A stretch of 64,000 nucleotides of DNA from Prochlorococcus marinus str. MIT 0912 (GTDB lineage Bacteria; Cyanobacteriota; Cyanobacteriia; PCC-6307; Cyanobiaceae), in assembly GCF_027359595.1 (NCBI RefSeq), contig NZ_CP114783.1, positions 992,001 to 1,056,000 of the forward strand, given 5' to 3'. The notes beneath the pieces are model-generated. The model had not been told where the DNA came from, did not search any database, and saw only the letters and a list, made by a program, of their open reading frames with translations. This document shows positions 10,206 through 16,885 of the stretch, piece after piece. Made by a program: the position numbers and the translations under genes. The first letter of the stretch is position 1; every line of letters begins with the position of its first letter.

Positions 10206-10634
10206 ATGACAAATTCCACTAGTACCGATCAGAACAATTCCGAAAGTCCTTCTCATTGCGGAAGTAAACCAAAAAAAATTGCATTTGGGATAGCACCACT
10301 CGGATTTATATCCATGGGAATTGTTACCATTGGGATTGTTCCCATGGGTGTCGTTTCTATAGGCGTAGTAGCTATGGGAGTCGTTAATGCCTCAATAGTA
10401 GGAATGGGTATATTTTCTGCAGGAATAACAACTATGGGCCTAAAGGTGTGGAGTCCGGAAAATAATGCTATTCACGAGTCAATCAATCGTTCACATTCTC
10501 CTTCTTCAAAAAATATATATGCATATCCAACTAAAGCTCAGGCAGAGATCGAAGCCAAAAAGATCGGATGCAATGGTGTCCATAAGATGGGTAAATTATG
10601 GATGCCTTGTGCAATCCATATCAATCCTAACTAA
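10206..10634 (+). CDS. Pentad-repeat membrane protein with C-terminal W-M-P-C motif (DUF3721-like)
   Basis: The 142-residue product has a polar N-terminus, then about nine tandem pentads of the form x-[MI]-G-[IV]-[VFT] (residues 36-80), a linker, and a C-terminal domain. That domain has T-K-x-x-A-E-x-x-A-K-x-x-x-C-x-G-x-H-K-M-G-x-x-W-M-P-C-x-x-H, nearly the same as the preceding lipoprotein. The pentads could form a glycine-zipper membrane segment or a small beta-solenoid; I cannot decide which. The 12-base spacing after the lipoprotein suggests co-transcription. A metal-handling role is inferred from the cysteines and histidines and from the neighbourhood. Confidence 0.75.
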   Translation: MTNSTSTDQNNSESPSHCGSKPKKIAFGIAPLGFISMGIVTIGIVPMGVVSIGVVAMGVVNASIVGMGIFSAGITTMGLKVWSPENNAIHESINRSHSPSSKNIYAYPTKAQAEIEAKKIGCNGVHKMGKLWMPCAIHINPN

Positions 10635-10765
10635 TCTTGAATTAATTAAGAATTTAAAGTTGTGTTATAAAATTCTTGGCAATGTATCTACGATCGACTC
10701 AATCAGCCATCTGTTTTGTAACAAATTAGGATTTAATTAACTTTCGAAAAGTGATTTTAATTGGT

Positions 10766-11383
10766 CTAAGAATATATATCTTCAACTAACATTGAACCCT
10801 TTTCGCAAATTTGCTGCTGTGAAGGGAATTTTTTATTGGAGCAACAACATTCTCCTCTATCTGAATTGTTGATCCAATTAATGATCCCTGTGCGGATTGG
10901 TTGAGGACATACTTGTCCTTCTTTAAGGTGATTGATTTCTTCGCTTGTTAAAGGATCAGCATGTTCAATAAAAAGGGACTCTTTAAGCCTAAAAGAACAT
11001 GTCTCATTCCATTGCTCAAAACAATTTATATGATTTATAAAATCATTCCATGCTTCTTTCATTGATCTATATCCCTTCCTTTTTAACTCTTTGCTGAAAA
11101 CAGCTTTAATGAATTCATTAAAATTCTGCAATTCATGAGGTGTAAAAGATGGTTTTACATGGCTTTCATAATTAGGAAAGTCAAGTTTCTTCTCTATTGA
11201 TTGCAGTCTTTGTTCAATCCTGTTGAATCGAGAATCTATCGATTCAACAGGCAGGCTCTCTATTTGATTAACAAAACAATCAGAGACATAACTAACCAAT
11301 GATTTTCCTGAAATCCTCGCACTCTCTTTAATCTTTTCTAAAAGTTTTGGGTCAATACTTACATTGAGTTGCGTTCTCTTCAT
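10766..11383 (-). CDS. Putative ribbon-helix-helix protein with Cys-rich C-terminus
   Basis: The 205-residue product opens with R-T-Q-L-N-V-S-I-D-P-x-L-L-E-K-I-K, the strand-helix pattern of ribbon-helix-helix DNA-binding proteins. A short coiled coil follows (R-F-N-R-I-E-Q-R-L-Q-S-I-E-K-K-L), then a helical middle. The C-terminal segment has C-P-Q-P, G-E-C-C-C and a further Cys (I-C-E-K-G), possibly a metal or redox site. No named family was recognised. A metal-responsive regulator of the surrounding island is an attractive but unproven reading. Confidence 0.65.
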   Translation of the reverse strand: MKRTQLNVSIDPKLLEKIKESARISGKSLVSYVSDCFVNQIESLPVESIDSRFNRIEQRLQSIEKKLDFPNYESHVKPSFTPHELQNFNEFIKAVFSKELKRKGYRSMKEAWNDFINHINCFEQWNETCSFRLKESLFIEHADPLTSEEINHLKEGQVCPQPIRTGIINWINNSDRGECCCSNKKFPSQQQICEKGSMLVEDIYS

Positions 11384-11541
11384 GAGTTAATCAATGAAAG
11401 AAGGAAAATATCCAATTAATTAATATTTTATTGAATTCAAAACCATTTCGTTACCATTTTCAGATTTCTTGATCTTTAAGAAGCTATCTCTTTTCATCCA
11501 TCCAAAAAGTGCATCTATTAGCAATAAGAGTAAAAATAAAT

Positions 11542-12327
11542 CTATCTATTCTTTGGTAGCAAAATCAATGAAATCACACAAAGAACACTTATGAAAGGTC
11601 CAGGAGGCAAATTCAAAATCATAGCCAGCGAAAAACCTATAAGCGATAAAATTAATCCAAATATGGAGGATCTAACCATCGCAATCCATAAAGATTTTGC
11701 TTTCTGTAATCCCAACAAAGTTGGGGTTGAAAGTAACGCAATCACAAGAATGACTCCCACTGCAGACATGGAACTCACAATGACAAGTGCCGTAGTAAAA
11801 CCAAGAGACAAATTAAAAAAAGATACATTAACTCCACTTGAAGCAGCTCCTTCTGGATCAAGACCAATATGAACAAGCTTGTCGTAACCAAAAAGCATCA
11901 AGCAAATAAATACCGAGAAAGCAATCAAAGTTCTTAGAAGATCACTCATATTTGCAGTTAATAAATCTCCAAATAAAACAGCCTCCAAATCAATCCTGAT
12001 TCCCAGTAGAGGTATAAGCAAAACACCGAATCCCATCGAGCCAGCAAGAATTGTATTCATAACCGCTTCATAATTTTGATTTTTTTTATTTGTCAAGCTT
12101 TCTGCTGCAATAGCTCCTACCAAGCCGCTGATGACTCCACCAATAGAAGGATCCAAACCAAGCGCCATAGCCAAAGCAAGACCTGGCAGCACACAATGCG
12201 AAATTAAATTAACTTGAAGAAGCCTTTTATGAGTGATCAAAACAGTTCCCATCGCAGGGCAAAGTATTCCTGAAAAGGACGTTATCAAAAGAGGGATTAT
12301 CCACCAATTTGTATTGAAAAAAGACAT
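11542..12327 (-). CDS. znuB: Zinc ABC transporter permease ZnuB
   Basis: ZnuB is the inner-membrane channel of the ZnuABC zinc importer. The 261-residue product has seven or eight hydrophobic segments. It shows the ABC-3 family pattern with P-A-M-G-T-V-L-I-T-H-K-R-L near the N-terminus, H-I-G-L-D-P-E-G-A, and a V-G-V-I-L-V-I-A-L-L-S-T-P stretch that contacts the ATPase. It lies downstream of znuC on the same strand, but zur is encoded between them on the other strand. Its own start is only 53 bases from that of zur (17 if zur starts at 12345), so promoters here must overlap or lie within zur. Confidence 0.94.
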   Translation of the reverse strand: MSFFNTNWWIIPLLITSFSGILCPAMGTVLITHKRLLQVNLISHCVLPGLALAMALGLDPSIGGVISGLVGAIAAESLTNKKNQNYEAVMNTILAGSMGFGVLLIPLLGIRIDLEAVLFGDLLTANMSDLLRTLIAFSVFICLMLFGYDKLVHIGLDPEGAASSGVNVSFFNLSLGFTTALVIVSSMSAVGVILVIALLSTPTLLGLQKAKSLWIAMVRSSIFGLILSLIGFSLAMILNLPPGPFISVLCVISLILLPKNR

Positions 12328-12380
12328 TAAGCCAATGATTCAGTATGGTCAGTAAGAGACATCAAGGTAAGATCTTGCTT

Positions 12381-12785
12381 ATGATTACAAGCAAGCCTGA
12401 AATCACTAAACGACAACAGCAATTGCTCAATGAACTCAAGAAATGTAATGATGAATTGAGTGGGCAAGAACTGCATAGACAACTTCATAATGGTGAAAAC
12501 ACAATGGGACTGACGACGGTCTATCGAAACCTGCAAGCACTAGTAAAGCAAGGTTTGATTCGTTCCAGACATCTTCCCAACGGTGAGGTTCTTTATGCAC
12601 CAGTTGAAAGAGATATTCATCATTTAACTTGCGTCAGCTGTGGAGAAACAAAACGATTGAAGGGATGTCCGATCAAAATGATGGATCTGTCTCAAAACAA
12701 TTCGAAAAACTTTGAGCTGTTGTTTCATACTCTTGAGTACTTTGGTCTCTGCCAAACTTGTTCTAGGCAATTGAATGCTGGATAA
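12381..12785 (+). CDS. zur: Fur-family zinc uptake regulator Zur
   Basis: The protein has the Fur-family winged helix (T-K-R-Q-x-x-L-L-x-x-L, then T-V-Y-R-N-L-Q-A-L), an H-H-L-T-C-V-S-C-G metal-binding strand and a C-terminal C-Q-T-C. The two CxxC pairs form the structural zinc site. I chose the ATG at 12381, which gives 134 residues and has AAGG upstream; an in-frame ATG at 12345 would add 12 residues. Placement among znuA, znuB and znuC identifies it as Zur rather than Fur or PerR. It is expected to bind the palindrome between znuC and znuA, and it lies antisense between znuC and znuB. Confidence 0.92.
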   Translation: MITSKPEITKRQQQLLNELKKCNDELSGQELHRQLHNGENTMGLTTVYRNLQALVKQGLIRSRHLPNGEVLYAPVERDIHHLTCVSCGETKRLKGCPIKMMDLSQNNSKNFELLFHTLEYFGLCQTCSRQLNAG

Positions 12786-12808
12786 GATTTTTTGAATATG
12801 AATCAAAC

Positions 12809-13504
12809 CTATAACTTCCACCTCAAATAATTAATTGAACTAAGTTTTTCCTGAACCTCCTCAGGGTTGCCAGAAGCCAAAATAATCTTATCTAGAACAA
12901 CAACCTTGTCATAAGCATTTAAGGACGTCCCCCAATCGTGACTACTAACGAACACCGTTAGCCCCGAATCAGCTAACTGACGGATGATTAATAGAAAATC
13001 TTCTTTTGCAGGGGGGTCAAAGGCGGAACACGGTTCATCAAGTAGAAATATTTTGGCTGGATTCATTAATGTTTTTGCAAGTAATGCTCTTTGTTGCTGT
13101 CCACCAGACAAAGCATCAAGTCTTCTTTTTGCTAAATGAGATATTCCAACACGTTGAAGGGCAGCTTCTAATTCACAACAAGTAGATTTGGAATGATTTA
13201 CTCGACCTAAAGAGACTAATCCTTCAACAGTAATTGGGAAATTCCAATTCAGCTTTCCCCTCTGAGGCATTAAAGCAACTTGAGATCGATGATGACTCAA
13301 TGGTTTTCCGTCAACAGTAATTTCTCCTTGATCCGGAGTGCTACTCCCTTGCAGCAAGCTTAATAATGTTGACTTACCAGCGCCATTTGGACCAACAAGA
13401 GCAGTCAAAGTACCTGGTTCAAGCTTAAGAGAAACCTTACTTAAAACAGGTTTGATATTACTGGAATAGGAATATGTCACATTTTCAGCAATCAAACTAG
13501 ACAT
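12809..13504 (-). CDS. znuC: Zinc ABC transporter ATP-binding protein ZnuC
   Basis: ZnuC energises zinc import. Visible motifs are Walker A G-P-N-G-A-G-K-S-T (about residues 38-46), the Q-loop P-Q-R-G, the signature L-S-G-G-Q-Q-Q-R, Walker B I-F-L-L-D-E-P and the switch H in S-S-H-D-W. The product is 231 residues from the ATG at 13504; a TTG lies one codon upstream. It is divergent from znuA with an 89-base gap holding a Zur-like palindrome. It converges on zur with a 23-base gap. Confidence 0.94.
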   Translation of the reverse strand: MSSLIAENVTYSYSSNIKPVLSKVSLKLEPGTLTALVGPNGAGKSTLLSLLQGSSTPDQGEITVDGKPLSHHRSQVALMPQRGKLNWNFPITVEGLVSLGRVNHSKSTCCELEAALQRVGISHLAKRRLDALSGGQQQRALLAKTLMNPAKIFLLDEPCSAFDPPAKEDFLLIIRQLADSGLTVFVSSHDWGTSLNAYDKVVVLDKIILASGNPEEVQEKLSSINYLRWKL

Positions 13505-13556
13505 CAATTAGAGGATTTGCTGACAAGAAACATAATATACTTGCCAATACTAAATG

Positions 13557-13573
13557 AAAATGATTATCGTTTT
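13557..13573. promoter_or_regulatory. Candidate Zur box between znuC and znuA
   Basis: The sequence AAAATGATTATCGTTTT is a near-perfect 17-base palindrome, of the form AAAA-Y-GAT-W-ATC-R-TTTT. It resembles published cyanobacterial Zur sites of the type TGATAAT-N-ATTATCA. TATATT about 20 bases further on fits a -10 element for znuA. TATATTAT on the opposite strand near 13534 fits one for znuC. One site could thus control both directions. Confidence 0.65.
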
Positions 13574-13593
13574 AGATACGCTTTATATTTTTA

Positions 13594-15120
13594 ATGTCGA
13601 ATTTTTCAAATCAGTCAAAAAAGGCTAAATCCATAATAAATCAAACAGTCCTTAAGAGCTCTTTTCTTGCTGGAGCATTTTTATTCTCGGGAATTAATCA
13701 GAGTGCACAGGCAGATTCAAAACCAATTGTTGCCGTAGAGCCATTGGTCTGCGATGTCGTTTCTGCTATTGCACCACCTTCAAGGCCTGTAACCTGCTTA
13801 ATTGACAGAAAACAAGATGTTCATGATGTCAAAATCACTCCAAGACAGGCCCAAACACTGAAAAGTGCAAACCAAGTATTTACTCTTGGTTCAGAGATGA
13901 CCCCTGCAATCAAGAAATGGTTAGATAATCCTTTAACTGTTGTTGTCGGCGTAAGTGCAATAGAAATAGACGATCATCATGACGATCATGATGATCATGA
14001 TGATCATTCAGCTGCTAAGGATGATGACCACGATGATCATTCAACTGCTAAACATGACGATCATGATGACCACGATGATCATGGCGATAGCCATGGAGAA
14101 GGAGCTTTTGAATGGGCTGGTGTTTTTGATCTTTCAGCAGGAACATACAAATGGTCTTTTGCCAAAGTCGATGGAGACTATGCTGATCCTGCAATGAAAA
14201 TGGTTATTCTCAACTCTGGTGATATTGAAGCATCAGAAGAGCTTGCTAAAGAATTATTAGGATCTAAGAATTCAGAAACCAAACGCAATAATGACAAACT
14301 TATTGCGCAGAAAAAAGCATATTTTCTTTCATTTAATGAGAAGAAAGACACCACAACATTTACTGTAGAAATCAAAAAATCTGGCAAATATGCATTCTTT
14401 ACTGAGCATATGCCTTTTGAATTTGAAGCCGACGAACATTTCTTTAAGGATGTTTCAGGCGACGATGTTGAACCAATTGCTCAAGTCCCAGATGAAGGCG
14501 ATCATCATCATCACCATGACCATGGTGGGCTAGATCCTCATATCTGGCATGACCCTCATAACATCATCAAGATGGGAAATGTCATTTCTAAAAATATCAA
14601 TAAGAAAATTTCCTTTTTTGACAGAGAAACAAAAAAAGTTTTAAAAGAAAGAACTAAAGCCGTTAATTCTATTTTGGAAGATCTCGACTTATGGACTCAA
14701 AAACAAGTTGCCACAATTCCTACTGATCAAAGGACAATCGTTTCTAAGCACAAAGCGATGGAATATTACGGAGATGCATTTGGCTTGAAAACTTTGAGTC
14801 TATTAGATTTCCTTGGTGATTCTTCCAGCCTTAGACCAGAGACTATTTCAACGGTAATAGCTGAGCTCAAAGAAGAAAATGTGAACGTATTATTCGCTGA
14901 GCAAAAGCCTCCTTCCAAGCTATTGAAAAACTTGAGCAGACAAACTTCCACCCCTATCGCAAGAAATCAAATCTTTGTTGATGGTCTAATGCTAGAAGGG
15001 AATACTGTTTCAGTAGCAGTACACAATACATGTACAATTGTTGATTCGCTTGGTGGAGAATGTGATGAAAAAGAGGGTGAGAAACTCGAGAATGAATGGA
15101 ATTCTTTAACCAACCCTTAA
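13594..15120 (+). CDS. znuA: Zinc ABC transporter substrate-binding protein ZnuA with inserted domain
   Basis: ZnuA captures periplasmic zinc for ZnuB. The 508-residue product has a signal peptide (about 1-40), the N-lobe start P-I-V-A-V-E-P-L-V-C-D, and H77 in D-V-H-D-V-K. A very long His/Asp-rich loop (about 127-168) and a second one (303-310) follow, then D-P-H-I-W-H-D-P and the C-lobe with V-S-K-H-K-A-M-E-Y. Usual ZnuA proteins have about 300-350 residues. The excess is explained by the loops and an extra domain at about 172-284, starting F-E-W-A-G-V-F. The same domain occurs in the COG0523 GTPase at 15503. The gene is followed by a perfect 20-bp inverted repeat. Confidence 0.94.
   Translation: MSNFSNQSKKAKSIINQTVLKSSFLAGAFLFSGINQSAQADSKPIVAVEPLVCDVVSAIAPPSRPVTCLIDRKQDVHDVKITPRQAQTLKSANQVFTLGSEMTPAIKKWLDNPLTVVVGVSAIEIDDHHDDHDDHDDHSAAKDDDHDDHSTAKHDDHDDHDDHGDSHGEGAFEWAGVFDLSAGTYKWSFAKVDGDYADPAMKMVILNSGDIEASEELAKELLGSKNSETKRNNDKLIAQKKAYFLSFNEKKDTTTFTVEIKKSGKYAFFTEHMPFEFEADEHFFKDVSGDDVEPIAQVPDEGDHHHHHDHGGLDPHIWHDPHNIIKMGNVISKNINKKISFFDRETKKVLKERTKAVNSILEDLDLWTQKQVATIPTDQRTIVSKHKAMEYYGDAFGLKTLSLLDFLGDSSSLRPETISTVIAELKEENVNVLFAEQKPPSKLLKNLSRQTSTPIARNQIFVDGLMLEGNTVSVAVHNTCTIVDSLGGECDEKEGEKLENEWNSLTNP
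13966..14092 (+). repeat. Degenerate GATGATCAT repeats encoding the ZnuA His/Asp loop
   Basis: Short units related to GATGATCAT and GACCACGAT recur many times and encode alternating Asp-Asp-His. His/Asp loops in ZnuA are thought to gather or sense zinc. The repeats are in frame and too short and irregular for a CRISPR array. Confidence 0.8.
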
Positions 15121-15128
15121 TATTTAAA

Positions 15129-15173
15129 GCTTTAATAATGTCTACCTTAATACAAGGTAGACATTATTAAAGC
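15129..15173. repeat. Perfect 20-bp inverted repeat downstream of znuA
   Basis: The arms at 15129-15148 and 15154-15173 are exactly complementary around a 5-base loop (AATAC). Transcribed in either direction they give a 20-bp hairpin. It starts 9 bases after the znuA stop and ends 3 bases before the next start codon. No T-run follows on the plus strand, so it is not a standard intrinsic terminator. It may protect the znuA mRNA 3' end, attenuate read-through, or be a regulatory site. Confidence 0.75.
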
Positions 15174-15176
15174 CAA

Positions 15177-15497
15177 ATGTTTCCAACCAAAGGATATAAA
15201 GCTTACAAACAACATTGGGAAGACCAGGCGGGTTTCATGGATAAACCACCATGGGACCAAAATAAGATCCTAAAACTTACTATATCAACAGATTTCGATT
15301 CCAATCTAAAAGAACTTCAATTTTCAAATCATTCGCTTAAAAAAGAGAATGCAACAAATATATTAAGAGTAAAAGTTCCTTACAATTATTTCGAACTGGA
15401 TGACTTTGAATCAAAATCACTTGAATTATTGGGTATCAAAGAGACTTGGCTAACTGATATTTCTCTTGATAACTCACATTGTTCAAATCGTAATTAA
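15177..15497 (+). CDS. Protein of unknown function in the zinc island
   Basis: The 106-residue product has no signal peptide or membrane segment. It begins M-F-P-T-K-G-Y-K-A-Y-K-Q-H-W and contains F-M-D-K-P-P-W and a charged middle. No family was recognised. The start is set by the ATG at 15177, immediately after the inverted repeat. The stop is 5 bases before the COG0523 gene, so the two are probably co-transcribed. Only context links it to zinc. Confidence 0.65.
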   Translation: MFPTKGYKAYKQHWEDQAGFMDKPPWDQNKILKLTISTDFDSNLKELQFSNHSLKKENATNILRVKVPYNYFELDDFESKSLELLGIKETWLTDISLDNSHCSNRN

Positions 15498-15502
15498 AGA
15501 AA

Positions 15503-16885
15503 ATGGGCACCAAGCAAAAAGTACCAGTGACAATACTGACTGGTTTCCTAGGGTCTGGAAAAACGACTCTACTTAATCGAATTCTAAGCGAAGAACACGG
15601 TAAAAAAATAGCTGTTATTGAAAATGAATATGGTGAAGTTGGTATTGATCAAGGATTAGTAATCAATGCTGATGAAGAGGTCTTCGAGATGTCGAATGGT
15701 TGCATCTGCTGCACCGTTCGTGGTGATCTTATTCGTGTACTTGGAAACCTCATGAAGAGGCGAGACAAATTTGACTATGTTTTAGTTGAAACTACTGGCC
15801 TTGCTGATCCTGGTCCTGTCGCTCAGACATTCTTTATGGACGATGAAATCCGTGAAGAGTTTTCACTTGATGGCATAGTCACACTTGTTGATGCGGCCCA
15901 CATAGATCAACAACTTGGTCGAAGTGATGAGAGTTCGGAGCAAGTTGCCTTTGCTGACGTCCTTGTGCTAAACAAAACCGATCTAGTTTCAGATGAATCA
16001 CTCGACAACTTAGAATCACGGCTACGTGATATGAATCGTATGGCTCGTGTCATACGCAGTAAACAAGCAGACGTCTCAATTGATACTGTGCTAAATCTAA
16101 GTGCTTTTGATCTAGATCAAGTACTTCAGCGTCGTCCAACTTTTCTTGAACCAGAATACCCATTTGAGTGGACAGGTGTTTTTTCACTTGAAAAAGGTCG
16201 CTATGAACTTACGCTCGAAGAAGGTCCAGACCCCACAATGTCTCTCGTCCTGTTATTAGACCAAGGTAAAGACGAGACAGCTCTTAACACAGGTGCTGAA
16301 TCATGCGTGAGACTCTACGCAGAACAAGAACAACTTATGAATCCAGGGGATATAGTTCCAGTCGACAAGCATGTGAGCCTTCAACTTCAATCCGAAGGGA
16401 CTAAGTCCTTCTTCATAGATGTTGATAAGGCAAGGGATATAGGTCTATTCACTCAACATACAGCCGAAGAATTTAATATGAAATTAACGAAAGTAAATAC
16501 TCCTTCTACAGACGAGATAGATAATGATCAGAACATTTCTGCGATATCCCCAACAGCTGAACGAGTTTGGGTAGCAGAACATGAACATGATGACGAAGTA
16601 GGTTCCATTGCTATCGAACGAGTAGGGGATGTAGATCCAGAGAAACTAAATAGGTGGTTAAGCAGGCTCCTATCAGAAAAAGGGGTGGATATATTCCGCA
16701 CGAAAGGATTCATTAGCTATGAGGGAGAGTCACGGCGAATAGTTTTTCAAGGAGTACACATGCTCTTCACAGCTCAACCGGATAAAGAGTGGGGCAATGA
16801 ACCTCGCCGTAACCAACTCGTCTTTATCGGTCGAAATCTTGATGAAGCAGAAATGAGTAGGGAGTTTGACAAATGTCTGGTATAG
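15503..16885 (+). CDS. COG0523 (CobW/ZNG1-type) GTPase, putative zinc metallochaperone, with inserted domain
   Basis: The 460-residue product has Walker A G-F-L-G-S-G-K-T-T (about 14-22), the metal-binding C-I-C-C (67-70), V-E-T-T-G-L-A-D-P, and N-K-T-D for guanine. A CobW C-terminal domain follows at about 360-460. COG0523 proteins deliver metals, and those beside Zur and Znu genes generally serve zinc. Between the two domains, at about 221-328, is an extra domain opening F-E-W-T-G-V-F and closing L-F-T-Q-H-x3-E-F. It is clearly similar to the insert in ZnuA. Arginine is mostly coded by CGN (about 22 of 28 by eye), unlike nearby genes. The stop overlaps the WD40 gene by 13 bases. Confidence 0.9.
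   Translation: MGTKQKVPVTILTGFLGSGKTTLLNRILSEEHGKKIAVIENEYGEVGIDQGLVINADEEVFEMSNGCICCTVRGDLIRVLGNLMKRRDKFDYVLVETTGLADPGPVAQTFFMDDEIREEFSLDGIVTLVDAAHIDQQLGRSDESSEQVAFADVLVLNKTDLVSDESLDNLESRLRDMNRMARVIRSKQADVSIDTVLNLSAFDLDQVLQRRPTFLEPEYPFEWTGVFSLEKGRYELTLEEGPDPTMSLVLLLDQGKDETALNTGAESCVRLYAEQEQLMNPGDIVPVDKHVSLQLQSEGTKSFFIDVDKARDIGLFTQHTAEEFNMKLTKVNTPSTDEIDNDQNISAISPTAERVWVAEHEHDDEVGSIAIERVGDVDPEKLNRWLSRLLSEKGVDIFRTKGFISYEGESRRIVFQGVHMLFTAQPDKEWGNEPRRNQLVFIGRNLDEAEMSREFDKCLV

Noticed and set aside
10465-10740. 91-residue plus-strand frame after 10465
   Set aside because: Mostly overlaps the pentad-repeat gene in another frame and has no recognisable features.
13966-14092. CRISPR-like or regulatory repeat array
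   Set aside because: Units are 9 bases, in frame, degenerate and encode the ZnuA His/Asp loop.
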